Positions 21,051 to 31,668 of a stretch of 64,000 nucleotides of DNA are shown here, piece by piece; position 1 is the stretch's first letter, and the number at the start of each line of letters is the position of its first letter. Under the pieces are notes generated by a model. That model saw only the letters and a list, made by a program, of their open reading frames with translations. It ran no database searches and had not been told where the DNA came from. The DNA is taken from assembly GCA_963662175.1 (NCBI GenBank), contig OY759214.1, positions 75,652,037 to 75,716,036 of the forward strand, given 5' to 3'. The translations under genes were made by a program, and so were the position numbers. This DNA comes from Aradus depressus (lineage: Eukaryota > Arthropoda > Insecta > Hemiptera > Aradidae).

Positions 21051-21300
21051 ATTATCTGGATGACAAGAGTCGAGCAACTGGATTGACGTGGGAAGAAAGG
21101 TTAGAGTGGAATTTAGAGAAGCTTGATGAGGTCAATAAAATAAGGGATTTTAAGGTCATTATGGAGGGTAAGGTTGGACACATAGAAGGGTGCATTGACA
21201 ATTGTTCTTAGGATCTTGGATTGGAAGGACTGGATACGCTTGATGTTAGATGGTTTAGCAGTCACAAGAACTAACGAACTAACCCTAATCAATAGACAAG
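21043..21300 (-). pseudogene. Jockey-type LINE RT C-terminus
   Basis: The minus strand reads KPSNIKRIQSFQSKILR, then NAPFYVSNLTLHNDLKIPYF, a diagnostic post-RT block of Jockey-type ORF2 (N-A-P-x-x-x-x-N...L..DL.IP). A one-base frameshift follows, then NPVARLL and a stop. 5'-truncated and dead; its 3' side runs into the G/C tract. Confidence 0.8.
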
Positions 21301-21655
21301 CTGCAGCGAGATATTTAATAAACTTAACATCTTATTACTTGCGGTGTTTATATTTAAAACATTACAGGTGTTATAATATTTTTCTCTCTCAACAATACTA
21401 ATCATGATTAAGATACCAGGACGAAAGATGACTTCCGAATAACTAAATATTGTTTCTCTGTTTTCCAAAGAAGTATAAAGATCTTCTTTAATGTCCTTCC
21501 CCACTTCTTAAAATCAATAAATACATTTAAAAAATTCAATTAAAAATATTTATGTTAGAGGAAACCATTTATTCCGAAAAAGTAATTTTTTTCTCATTGT
21601 TCAAAAAGGAAAAAAAAAGCCATATATAAAAATTGAGTTACTTAATAAACTTACG

Positions 21656-22110
21656 GACTTGAACTGTGGCGTTCTACCAAGGCTTCCAATCTCCAACGCA
21701 TCCAATCCTTCGTAAAATAGCTAATGCTCCTTATTACGTCTCTAACAAAACTCTTCACACTGACCTTAACGTACCTTTTGTCACCAAAGTCGCTAAATCC
21801 AAATATAAAAAATGATTTTCCTTTCTTAGTTCCCACAATAATCCTCTAGTCCGTGCCCTCCATTCTGCCATACTTCCCCAACGACGGCTTAAGCGTCAAT
21901 GGCCTAGAGACCAGCAGCAGTGACAATGACAGTGATTAGTTACAAATGAGATGAAATCAGTGACTAGGGAGTGTCACCACTGGGTGATTTCTTCCTTCTT
22001 GACATTTTGACATTGCCATTATCTCTCTATTAGCATATTTGCTTGTTGTATTTATTTTTATACAGTTGTAAATATCTATTTGTAAATGAAAAAAAAAAAT
22101 AAAATAAAAG
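21656..22110 (+). pseudogene. Jockey-type LINE C-terminus with A-rich tail
   Basis: The plus strand reads NLQRIQSFVK, a frameshift, NAPYYVSNKTLHTDLNVPF, a stop and NPLVRALHSAILPQRRLKR (final basic RRLKR motif). An A-rich tail lies at 22088-22110. A dead 5'-truncated insertion, opposite in orientation to the fragment 350 bp to its left. Confidence 0.8.
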
Positions 22111-22358
22111 TTTAAATAATGTATAGTTTATTTTAATATGTTCTATAAAAGGAAGATTCTGTTTGACAGAAGGAATAGTTAACCTAAAGAACACATGTAT
22201 TATACATGATGATAATAGGAGTGCTTCCCAAAACGTTTGTAATTGATATTTTTTGAAAATAGTAAAACTAAATGAGAGAATTGATGCTGTAATAATATAT
22301 TATATAAGAATAAGGAATATTACACAACCCAAAAATTATTATTATTAAGGGAAGGTAC

Positions 22359-22415
22359 CTGTGGTATCATTGATGGCGGTGGTACAGTTCTGGGCTGAAA
22401 TCAGACGAAGCCCTG
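22359..22415 (-). CDS. Prominin-like gene, exon a (N-terminal ectodomain)
   Basis: A 57-nt exon. On the minus strand it follows a good acceptor (tctgctttattttag) and ends at donor CCACAG/gtacct. Only one frame is open, using two nt at the start and one at the end to complete split codons. The 18 residues begin GLRLISAQ and contain two N-glycosylation sequons, N-C-T and N-D-T, as expected for the extracellular N-terminus of a prominin. The trailing g joins to the AG that opens the next exon (codon GAG), so the phase matches exon b across an intron of 1,853 bp. The signal-peptide exon must lie at higher coordinates and was not recognised. The exon is too short to identify on its own; the assignment rests on splice signals, phase and order. 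Confidence 0.6.
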
Positions 22416-22419
22416 CTAA

Positions 22420-23030
22420 AATAAAGCAGAGAAGTGTCGGGTTCACCATTCCAACTGGGCCACCAACCCCAGTCAGCTTCATCCTTATTGGGGCTTCACA
22501 ACTAATCCTATTCCAGGCCAAGTTATGTAACCCAAATCAATCTAATATGGGCTAGTTTAACTTCCTCAAATGTGAACATTTTTATCTAGAAGGTGAAAAA
22601 ATCTTGAGCAAGCCGTCTTTCGGAGGGGCGATTCTGAAATCTTATAACACCTCCAAAACACACATGAGGCCGGCTCAGCAAGTAGAAAGATGAATTTCTT
22701 AGAAAATATATAAATTAAATTGGAAAGGAAGGAGGTATCTTTTGTCCTCAACTCTAGAGAGGGGATAGATTTGTCCAGTCTCACACATACCGTCGGCCTA
22801 ATTTTCAAACCTGCTAAGTCCGTTTCTGCAAAGTTTACAGGAGGAAGAGAAAACTTAATTATATCAATGCATATTAGTATTACTCCGTTCTCCCAGTTGT
22901 GACTCAGATTGAGGACAGGAATAACATATCTGTCCCCATCCATGAAATTTTAAATTGTTCTTTAGATAGTTCTTTATGTACGTTTATTTTAATTTTTATA
23001 AAAATCTTATTTATCAAAACATTTCAAATT
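22420..23030. other. Unassigned sequence upstream of prominin exon a
   Basis: Contains open stretches on both strands (22566-22943) with no recognised domain. 22585-22640 resembles a SINE-A fragment (TCTAGAAGGTGAAAAAATC, TCTTTCGGAGGGGCG). Confidence 0.3.
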
Positions 23031-23042
23031 AAGCTGATCATG

Positions 23043-23437
23043 CTGATCTTGAAATACCGGAAGTAGCGGAGGTCCTCAAAGAATCCTACATCCGAATGCA
23101 GACAACAATGGCCAACCACCCAAATCCACTGGTCCGGGAAATTGCTGAACACCCACCACCTTTACCACTGGAACGCAGACTTAAAAAGAAGCGACCGCAT
23201 GATTTTCTTCTCATCAATTGATCAAAAGACAATTTTTTTTTTTTTTCTTTCCTATATTATGTTCATTTTATCTACTTTAAAGTTACTTGTTTAGGGCAAT
23301 TATTGAATTGTACCTGAGTTCATATCTCATGTTAATTAGGCCATTGGCCTAGGTATTATTGTTATAGACAGCCCAACTATAATATTCATGTATAGAATAA
23401 TAAAGTTTACAATAATTAAAAAAAAAAAAAAAAAAGT
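23043..23437 (+). mobile_element. 5'-truncated Jockey-type LINE with 3' UTR and poly(A)
   Basis: An uninterrupted reading from ADLEIPEVAEVL through NHPNPLVREIAEHPPPLP to RRLKKKRPHDFLLIN and a stop (23221). This is the last 59 codons of a Jockey-type ORF2. A 3' UTR follows, with an AATAAAG signal (23397) and poly(A) at 23418-23436. It is the cleanest LINE insertion here. Confidence 0.85.
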
Positions 23438-23545
23438 ATGTTATTTTCAAAATTATTTTACAAGGTATGTTTATTTTTAAACTCTATATATCAATTTTAA
23501 TTATTATATGACACTTTTTATTAATTTATTTTATTTATAGGTTAG

Positions 23546-23745
23546 AGGGCACCGGTAGCTCAGTGGTATGCGTACTTGCCTTCTGAGCTCAAGAACGTGG
23601 GTTCGAAATCCGACCGAGGCCCTTAGTTTATTTTATCTGGGAGGTCAAATAAACTCAAGCACTCCGTTCTTCGGATGGGAGGTTAAGCGATGGTGCCGAG
23701 CCTGTACGATGTTAGGTACTTGTTAAAGCCCAATGCCTAAAGCCC
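23546..23745 (+). mobile_element. SINE-A, 3'-truncated
   Basis: A complete tRNA-like head (CCGGTAGCTCAGTGGTATGC, GGTTCGAAATCCGACCGA) and body, ending after the GTTAGGTACTTGTTAAAG block. Confidence 0.9.
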
Positions 23746-24146
23746 CATGCATCAATGATAAGCTTTGGTTTATGAGATATTGAATTCAGATGATCTGAAA
23801 ACAATTATTCGCAGGTAAAATTCTTGTCAAATTGTATAAAACATTTGTTATAATAACAAGAATCCTAAGACAGGATGAAGAAAAAACAGAGGAGTTAAGG
23901 TGTTATAACATATAGGCCAGGTAAGGAGTTTACGGAGGAGTGATAGTTGTTGTCAGAAGAGATATCTTTCATGGGGGCACAATGTTCCACAAGGTGGGGA
24001 ATTGTTTGTGTTTAGTGATAGAAGGTCCAGAAAAACACAGGATAGACCTGTCACAACTGACTCAGGTAGTTCAATTATATGGATCGAGCCTTCCTCATTT
24101 TGGTAAAAGAAGATTAGCTGAATTGAAGATGGCGTTAAACAGATAG

Positions 24147-24378
24147 CTCCACGACAACCCACATGGATCCGAGACAACCTAGGTGAATCCGAGGCAACCC
24201 AGGTTGGTTCCAAGATAACCCAGGTGGATCCGAGGCAACTCAAATGGATCCAAGCTTACCCAGGGAACTCGGAGGCAACTCAAATGAATCCGAGGCAACC
24301 CATGTGACACCAAGACACCCAAGTGGATCCGAGGGAACCCAAATTGATCTAAAGCAACCCAGATGGGGCCTTAGTCTG
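24147..24378. repeat. 20-bp tandem repeat, 11 diverged units
   Basis: Unit about GGCAACCCAGGTGGATCCGA, 19-21 bp, with units starting near each GACAACC/GGCAACC. Diverged, so relatively old. Confidence 0.85.
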
Positions 24379-24559
24379 TCACCACTATTGTGGATCTCCA
24401 TGTGCTCCACCTAGGCTTCCTGAGATGCTTCTAACAAACCTTAGGAAAGTTACATTCAGCGTCAGTTCTGATGGTCCATAGACGGTGGTTGAGTGTATTC
24501 TCCACAGGTGCAACTAGGAGGCGGGGGGCGGGGCTTTTCGCTCAAAATCAAAATTAGCC

Positions 24560-24573
24560 CCCCCCCCCCCCAA
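24560..24573. repeat. C homopolymer
   Basis: Run of about 14 C. Confidence 0.9.
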
Positions 24574-24677
24574 ATAAAATAAAACGTTGCTGTAAATGTT
24601 ATAAAATATAAAGAACAAAAGGCTAATTATTAAAATTGGATACCAATATTATCTCACGAAACTTAAACAAACTTATA

Positions 24678-25020
24678 TAGGGCGCTGGTAGATCAATGGT
24701 ATGCGTGCTTGCCTTCTGAGCTCAAGAACGTGGGTTCGAAACCCGACCGAGGCCCTTAGTTCATTTTATCTGGGATGTAAAATAAACTTAAGCACGCCGT
24801 CCTTCGGATGGGACGTTAAGCAATGGTCCCGAGTCTATACGATGTCAGGTACTCGTTAAAGACCCCTACCCTAGGTGAATAAAAATTTATGGCAGGCAAA
24901 ATTTAGGACTCCCACAGTAGAGTCGGGCTCATGTCCACTAGAGTGACGAAGGAGAGCTCTGGTAGTAGGCGATATAACCTCGTAGTTAAAGCCCGGGCAT
25001 GAGTCATAAAACCTAACCTA
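24678..25020 (+). mobile_element. SINE-A, full length with 11-bp TSD
   Basis: Head with A-box-like GTAGATCAATGGTATGCGTG and B box GGTTCGAAACC, a body, and a 3' part ending AAAACCTAACCTA. ACAAACTTATA flanks both sides (24667-24677 and 25021-25031). The tail is CCTAAC-type, not poly(A). Confidence 0.92.
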
Positions 25021-25039
25021 ACAAACTTATACAAAATAA

Positions 25040-25322
25040 TAATAAATTCAAAATCCCATAAGGACGATATAAATTAATTTCTCACAAAATCGACCGAATT
25101 GAAGAGAGGAATCAGAGGTGAGTGGGTCGACACAAAAACCAAAAAATTACCAATATAATGAATGCATCTATACAAAATTCAATATGAAGATTCAGAAGCC
25201 CCTATATATTTAAGTAATGTTTTTAAGCCCAAACCGTAAATTGGTTTTGGAGGGAGAGCAAAAACTTAATTGATTAATCCTGCTGGGGAAGTACATTGCC
25301 GTTGATTCACCGACGACTTTTT
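25040..25322 (+). repeat. R1, 3' half
   Basis: Ends with the typical GCTGGGGAAGTACATTGCCG and GATTCACCGACGAC. Confidence 0.8.
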
Positions 25323-25368
25323 ATAATATTTTTTATTTTGTTATTTAATCTTAATGGAAAGAACATCC

Positions 25369-25602
25369 CTAATAGGAACATTGGAACGAGGAATGTACAG
25401 ATACAAAAAGTTTGAAGGCTGGTTGAAACAGTGCGCTCCTGTCTCCAAACTGGGCTTTTATCTGAGGGCCGGGGGCGGCGAGGGTGGTGCGCGGACTGAT
25501 GATTTGGTCCAGTCCACAGCCACCATTCAAGCAGTACATATCTTCAATCCCCTCCCTACAATTCGCGTATGTACACTCTATTTTCATTACTTTTATTTTT
25601 AA
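25369..25602. other. GC-rich patch open on both strands
   Basis: The plus strand (WLKQCAPVSKLGFYLRAGG) and minus strand (CLNGGCGLDQII) are both open for more than 60 codons, with exon-like AG (gaaacag) and GT (cgtatgt) borders on the plus strand. No family recognised and no phase-compatible neighbour. Confidence 0.25.
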
Positions 25603-25734
25603 AATTTTTATTTTAAAAATATTACAAACATCTTGTTTAATATAATACTTCTCGTATTTCATTGAATAATTTATTATATAAAAATATATTTTATGTATAT
25701 CCATTTTCACTACATCATTTTAAAAAATCGTAAA

Positions 25735-26160
25735 TTTGTCGATACATTCATTGCATCATCAGTTCTTAGGGTTTCTGAGTTGACTCTTACAAGTGATCTG
25801 ATCCTCTCCTATCCTTCGGCCGAGTTCAAGGAAATTAATCGGTGCCATCTTTAAGTATGAAATTTTGTGTCGATACATTCAACACAACGGCAGTTATTAG
25901 AGTTTTTGTGTTAAGCGACCCCCCTAATCTCTCCCTTCTTTTCGGGCGATTTGGCTGAAAATCAACAGGACTCTGGATACACATATAATATTTCGTGTTC
26001 ATTCGATCAGGAGTTACCGTGATAACAAAGATTTTTAAAAAATTTTCGGAATAAGGGCTTCAACTACGACGTCATATCACCTACTAACAGATCTCACTAA
26101 TGGACATGAGACTCTACTGTTCGAATCCTTAATTTTGCTTACGCAAGTTTAGTTACCAAG
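25735..26160 (-). repeat. R1 fragment followed by SINE-A tail fragment
   Basis: 25735-26032 is R1 in reverse. 26046-26160 is the reverse of a SINE-A 3' part (CAACTACGACGTCATATCACC, GGACATGAGACTC). Confidence 0.7.
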
Positions 26161-26475
26161 GATAGCGATCTCGTTAAAAAAAACGAAAAAAAAAAGAAGT
26201 CGGCAAACTTTATATGAAGTCAGATAGACAAATGAGAATAAAAAATTACTCAAATTTGTCGTCAAGACAGCTCAGCGAAAAAATATGAAATTCTTTTTCT
26301 TCTCCTATGAAGATCACTTCAAATTTTTGGATTTTTTTTTCCATAACTGCTACTCCAACCTCCTTCCTGAGTATTCTGTTTTTTCAAAAATCCTGCATAG
26401 CTTATGAGAAAATTAACAATATTTAATTTTGCCTACCCAGGTTTAATTATCACGGGGTCTTTAACATGTACATTG

Positions 26476-26800
26476 AGGGCGCCGGTAGCTCAGTGGTATG
26501 CGTGTTTGCCTTCTGAGCTCAATATCATGGGTTAAAACACGGCCGAAGCCCTTAGTTTATTTTATCTGGGAGCTCGCCGTCCTTCGGATGGGACGTTAAG
26601 CGATGGTCCCGAGCCTGTACGATGTCAGATACTCGTTAAAGCCCCCTGCCCTAGGTGAATAAAAATTTAGGGTAGGCAAAATTTATGACTCCCATAGTTG
26701 AGTCATGCTCATGTCCACCAGAGTGACGAAAGAGCGCTCTGATAGTAAGCGATATGACCTCGTAGTTAAAGCCCGGGCATGAGTCATAATAACTAACTTA
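26476..26800 (+). mobile_element. SINE-A, near full length
   Basis: Intact head and tail with a roughly 20-bp deletion in the body (after TTTATCTGGGAGC). Ends GAGTCATAATAACTAAC. Confidence 0.9.
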
Positions 26801-26837
26801 TAGCTTACATCGCACAAGCTCCTAACATCCCATCCGG

Positions 26838-26935
26838 AGAATAACACTTGGATGAAAAATCTAGGAGCGTCGACCCGCGATCTTGAGCACAATAGGCAAG
26901 CAGAAGACTTCCTCGTAGTTACCGGAATATTTTTA
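26838..26935 (-). repeat. SINE-A head fragment, reverse
   Basis: CATCCCATCCGGAG, GATCTTGAGCAC and GTAGTTACCGG match the reversed SINE-A head. Confidence 0.55.
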
Positions 26936-27059
26936 AATTAAAATAAGATTTTTATATAATAAATAATAAATAAAAATAAATAACAAATTTGTTGGATCAC
27001 ACATAATTCATGCAAGTACCTCTGCAGTGATCGTTATTAGATTTTTGGCGAGGATTGGA

Positions 27060-27335
27060 ATTTTACTTCCCAGTTATTGTATAAGAAATTCTATATTGTT
27101 TTCACCGAAATTTCATATTTCATTTTTTAACTCCCGATAAAATGAATGAACATACATTTTATATGGGTATCAAGAACAATAAAACTCTAATAACTGGGCG
27201 ATGTAATGACTGTGTCGACACGAAATTAAGTATGAGGATTCAGAATTTTTTTTTCATTAGTTTAATTTTGTATTTTAGCAAAAACTTAATTTATTAATTT
27301 GTACTGGGGAAGTATATTACCGGTGATACTACTTT
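27060..27335 (+). repeat. R1, internally deleted
   Basis: R1 head (TTTTACTTCCCAG), one module (GATGTAATGACTGTGTCGAC) and 3' end (CTGGGGAAGTATATTACCGG). Confidence 0.75.
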
Positions 27336-27825
27336 TTTTTGTAATTTATTATCCAGTGAAGGCATAATAGTAATTTTAAGTTAACAAAAAATTTAAGTAT
27401 AAGTTCAGGTCGACGGTCATGTTTATTCCACATTGACCGCACATAAAAAAAGACACAATGTATGCCGTTGTTATGAGAGTAGCAAAACTGATCCATTAAT
27501 GTATGGGAGGGTGGGGGGAGGGCACTAAAACGGGACAGGACGATACATAATGACCGAGAGGAACATAGGGCCAATTGGAAAATGATCTTTAAATGGTGAT
27601 GAAAATGGGGCAGATGATCAGTTCGATCCCATTCCAATGTCTAGTACAGACAGATAGCCCTTCCATACAAACTACGGGTAATATCTTTTATGTATCATCC
27701 GTTGAGTACTTTGTTACACGAACCATACACTCCGACTACAAATACACAGATCATACATAGAGTCAAATAGGACCAACTCCTGTATTCACCAGAAGTGCCA
27801 TAAATTTGAATTGGAACTGTGAGTT
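27336..27825. other. Unassigned sequence
   Basis: 27400-27640 is open on the minus strand, but no domain or exon borders were recognised. Confidence 0.2.
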
Positions 27826-27829
27826 TTTT

Positions 27830-27925
27830 TTTTTTTTACTTCCTCAGCTATACGAAGTACCTATGTGTGTTTGTGAACACGATAACTGCCAAAAATTTAT
27901 ATGTAAATCCGAAATCACCAATTTT
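27830..27925 (+). repeat. R1 head fragment
   Basis: TTACTTCCTCAGCTATACGAAG followed by a GAACACGATAACTGCC block. Confidence 0.7.
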
Positions 27926-27982
27926 TTTTTTTTTCGAAGGGCTTATTGTGTCACCTATTGTGTACCCAGTGTGTGTTGGTCC

Positions 27983-28252
27983 CTACAGCAGCCCTGTATC
28001 TTTAATAAAGTCCAGGATTCTTCTGCCGGTTCCTTCCATTACCTGCGTCGGTTCCATTATGGTAGACCCGAAGCAGTAAAATCTTCTGCTTTCTAGTGCC
28101 CCGCACCAGCTTAGAATATGAACCGGAGCCTCATTTTCCTCGCCACATTTCCTGCACAGAGGGCTTCTAGCGATGCCCATATTGTGTAGGTGTTTGTTCA
28201 TATGACAGTGTCCTGTGATCAGCCCTGTCATAGCTCTTAGATCCACCCACAA
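27983..28252 (-). pseudogene. LINE ORF2 C-terminus, RNase H-adjacent Cys finger
   Basis: The minus strand reads MTGLITGHCHMNKHLHNMG, then SPLCRKCGEENEAPVHIL and CGALE. The T-G-H-x-x-x-x-x-H-L...C-x-x-C...H...C signature is the C-terminal finger region of several insect non-LTR retrotransposons. Open for 89 codons; the RT part is missing. Confidence 0.75.
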
Positions 28253-28259
28253 TAGAGGA

Positions 28260-28545
28260 GTCTTCTAGAAGACCACTGAGCTAAAATTGTAGCCCCACAA
28301 CACATTGTGCCTTAAGGCCTGGGGTTTGCGCATCCGGGTCCTCTGAACTGTTTATACCCTGGGGTTTGGGAGAACGTTGTCTGTAACAACCCCTGCTGCT
28401 TCATTGTACAAGCATCGCCTGTTGTGGTCTACCGGTCTCGTGTTATCCCCCCCGGTTCGTCCTTGTTCTCTGTGGGTTCCCCCAGTAGCTGATATTCACT
28501 CCTACAGCTGCAGAAAGTATGAAGGAATTATGTAATCAATAGAAT
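28260..28545. other. Unassigned sequence beside the LINE fragment
   Basis: GC-rich with stops in all frames; possibly a degraded upstream part of the same LINE. Confidence 0.25.
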
Positions 28546-28867
28546 AGCTCAAAAAAAAAAAATAATAATTACTTAAGTAGTGTGTGCTTGGAACACACGT
28601 CAGAAGTGAAACTTCTTTCGCGATTTTTTAATTTTTTGGTTTTTTGATCCATAAATATATTTTTTTATGTTGTATGGGATTTCTCAAGACACTCAATATT
28701 TCAGGTGCAAACAGTTTTATTTATTGGTTTATTTTATTTTCCGAACCCATTTTTTGCGTTTTGTGTCGATATAGTGGAAATACTAATAAATAAAATTTAA
28801 AAGATGAAACATAAAGAATTTTTTTTATTGAAGACTTATATTGTCTGCCTATCTCATATCTTCATTA

Positions 28868-28935
28868 TTATTGAACCTTGTGCTGACGATGGCGTAAGCC
28901 GAAATCGATACACATTTATATATATGTTTGTGGAA
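28868..28935 (+). ncRNA. Hammerhead-like motif, best-preserved copy (FB3-related)
   Basis: TGTG (28879-28882) pairs with CACA (28911-28914) as helix I. CTGACGA core box at 28883-28889; one extra T at 28890; helix II GGC/GCC closed by GTAA (28891-28900); GAAA at 28901-28904. Self-complementary ATCGAT at 28904-28909, then A at the cleavage-site position (28910). The layout matches a type I hammerhead with a dimer-only helix III. The extra T is the one departure from consensus. No second arm is visible here, so this is a solo half-element. Confidence 0.55.
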
Positions 28936-28939
28936 TTAG

Positions 28940-30255
28940 ACAATGTTGAATGAAAGTGTTCAATGAAAAAAAAGTATATCAAAGTAAAAGTAGGTATATC
29001 AACTTTTCAATTGTATCTATTTTATTTTTATTCATTTGTTAAATCAACATTATTTTCGTTGTTAGGAAGATAGAATTTGATTCCAAATAAGACACTATAA
29101 TGATTCCAAAGTAGAGACAATAGGCCTGTGGTAGAAATGCAGGTTTTTGAACGCAAGAGAATAGAGAATGAGAATTGAGAAAGAAAAAGAGACGCTGTTT
29201 ATGACGCAATCAAAGCTAAGCAGGCGTACACTCGCCTTTGTGATTTATTATCAGTAGATTGGGTATTAATATGAAAATGTTGTTCCTCCGAACACGATGC
29301 AACACTCATTTAAATGTAATTTCTCAACTTAATTTCCTTTTTTTGGACGATGGTCCTGTACCATTTCACTGCCTGTCATGATTTTAGGGTTCACCAAGGG
29401 GGTGAGTGAAACGGGAGATTGACGTGAGGAGAGAGGCGCCTCGGGCTGCTCCGGGAGGCGGGGTGGGGAGCGCTCCCCTCTACCAGCCCGCCCAACGATC
29501 CCCGCCCAACGATACCACTCTTAGAACTCAAAAAAAGAAATACTTTCACTCACCCCTGAGCGCAAACCACTCGTTCGATTTCGTCCAAATTTGGAATATA
29601 GGGTCTTTAATCTGACCTCACAGATTATACAATTTGTTATAAAAAAAAGGACACTTTTTTGGGGGACGAACTGAAACACTGGTGTGGAGCGGATCTGGGA
29701 GGTGTTCGTCACATAATTTCGTAACTCATTTACCAGCTTAGTTCCCAGTTTGCTGAGTGCGCGTAAAGAAGTTTCTCTTCAAAAAAAAGGCCACAGCGTT
29801 ATACATTAGGAAGAGAAGCTTGGAGACTGATGTGGAAGGAGACAACATTTGGTTCATCCTCAGTGGGATCTAATTAATTTACCCTTCCCACCTGACACCT
29901 TATAGTGCTCTCATTGGAAAATTTACATCAGGGTTAGAATATGGAGGTTTTGTTGCAAGACACCAAACCGGCTAGGTGCAGTCCACACTCAAATTAGATA
30001 TTTCAGCTGAAGAGAACTGGAGAGAACTGTTCATTAACGAATGTGTATTTGAGTAAACTATTGGCCTGGAAATACAAACCACATAAATAAGGGATCAGTT
30101 CACGCCAGGCTGAATCTTCTCTATTTCTAACCAATTCTCACTACCAAAACACGAGTACTTCGTCCTATTTCGCGTTAGCTACACACAACTAATACGTAGA
30201 TCAATGGCGGGAAATGTTCTAAAGGTAGGAGCTTTTGATACTTTATAATAAAAAA
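28940..30255. other. Unassigned sequence with a GC-rich block at 29400-29530
   Basis: The block at 29400-29530 is strongly GC-rich, with a duplicated CGCCCAACGAT, and open on both strands, but it has no recognised domain. The rest is AT-rich without motifs. Confidence 0.25.
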
Positions 30256-30261
30256 TAATAA

Positions 30262-30500
30262 TAATATAACTGGACTTTCTTATATCTTGATTGATTTCAA
30301 CTTAAAGAGCTTAAGCTCTCTTCCCCTCTATCTTCTCAAAATCATTTCATACTGGCATTACTGGGTATATGAAAGTAATGAGTTCATTCTACAGCGTAAT
30401 TCTGAGAGAGACTTTCTTATACCCAGTAATGGTAGTATAATATGATTTTGAGAAGGAGAATGGTTACTACAAAAAAAGTCCTGTAATGGCCACATAACAA
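30262..30500. mobile_element. TIR element T1, copy 1
   Basis: Left GGACTTTCTTATATC and right AAAAGTCCTGTAATGGCC inverted ends, with an inner inverted pair ending TTTCTTATACCCAGTAATG. Same family as 38840-39117 and 46822-47035. No ORF. Confidence 0.65.
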
Positions 30501-30570
30501 ATATTTAATTGTTTTCTTTATTTTTATAATTTTTCATAAAAACTATCAATAATAAATATATATAATAAAT

Positions 30571-30865
30571 TGTCTTCTGAGCTCAAGAACGTGGGTTCGA
30601 AGCCCGACCGAGGCCCTTAGTTTATTTTATCTGGTAGGTAAAATAAACTTAAGCACACCGTCCTTCGGATGGGACGTTAAGCGATGTCAGGTACTCGTTC
30701 AGACCCCTGCCCTAGGTGAATTAAAATTTAGGTTAGGCCAAATTTAGGACTCCCACAGTTGAGTCTGGCTCATGTCCACTAGAGGGACGAAAGAGCGCTC
30801 TGGTAGTAGGCGATATGACCTCCGAAGTTAAAGCCCGGGCATGAGTCATAAAACATAACCTAACC
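30571..30865 (+). mobile_element. SINE-A, 5'-truncated with perfect 14-bp TSD
   Basis: Starts inside the tRNA-like head (TGTCTTCTGAGCTC) and ends ACATAACCTAACC. TATATATAATAAAT flanks it at 30557-30570 and 30866-30879. 5' truncation with a TSD shows LINE-driven target-primed insertion. Confidence 0.92.
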
Positions 30866-31318
30866 TATATATAATAAATAGTTAATTATTTGTTTCGCGA
30901 TACAATTTAAACATTATTTTGAAATATCTCCTACAAAATATGATCCAAACTTAAATAAGAAAACTCATAAGCGCTTGGAAATTGAATAAGGAACATTTTT
31001 TGTAGGAATTAATTTTTTGATAGGGTTAACCGTTTTTGGATAAATCAAAGAAACATATAAAAATACGTGTTTCAAAACTACATTTCAGGACGGTTTTCGG
31101 CATGTATCTCCAAAACTGGACGACCTGCGAACAAATGTATTTCATATAAAAAATGTATTTAAATTTTCTCTACAACTTTAACTTTGCAAATAATTTTGAT
31201 TAGGTCAAAAATACAAGTGATATCTACTAGTTTTCAACTGATTTGGGCCAAAGACTAATTCAACCTAAGTAAACACATGTGACTTCTTAATTCCAAATTT
31301 TAGTTCATAGTAAGGAGT
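30866..31318. other. Unassigned AT-rich sequence
   Basis: Nothing recognised apart from short A/T runs. Confidence 0.2.
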
Positions 31319-31668
31319 GGGGGGGGGGGGGGGAAGGGGGGAAGGGGGGCTCAACTCAAAAATTCTAAAATTTTCCGATGTAATGAATTGGAACTGAAAT
31401 TTTATATTCAAATTCAAAACCACATAAAGATGGCAACTATTAAATTTTCGCGAAATCGTTTGATGGAAAGGCGAGACCAGAGGAAGAGGGCTGACTCAAA
31501 TATCGTAACAACTGCCGATTTAATGAATGTATCGATACAAAATTTAATATGAGGATTCAATAGTCACTATGTATGTTAAATAGTTTAGTCCAAACTGTCG
31601 ATTGGCTTTTGAGGGAGAGAGAGAACGTACTTGATTAATTTGTGCTGGGGAAGTACATAGCTGGTGAT
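31319..31668 (+). repeat. R1, 3' part with expanded G tract
   Basis: Begins in a G tract (15 G, then G5-6 groups) at the place where R1 normally has a short G-rich segment, then continues to GCTGGGGAAGTACATAGC. Confidence 0.8.

Larger units (their letters stand above)
20506..22358 (-). other. Prominin-like gene, intron between exons a and b
   Basis: GT-AG intron holding two Jockey-type LINE fragments in opposite orientations (21043-21300 and 21656-22110), a long G-tract, a GC-rich block with a CCAAT-like site near 20870 and a SINE-A deletion derivative at 20588-20712. Confidence 0.55.

Noticed and set aside
24678..24760. tRNA genes at the SINE-A and SINE-B heads
   Set aside because: A and B boxes are present, but cloverleaf stems are imperfect, heads are always joined to the same SINE body, and copies have TSDs, so they are SINEs.
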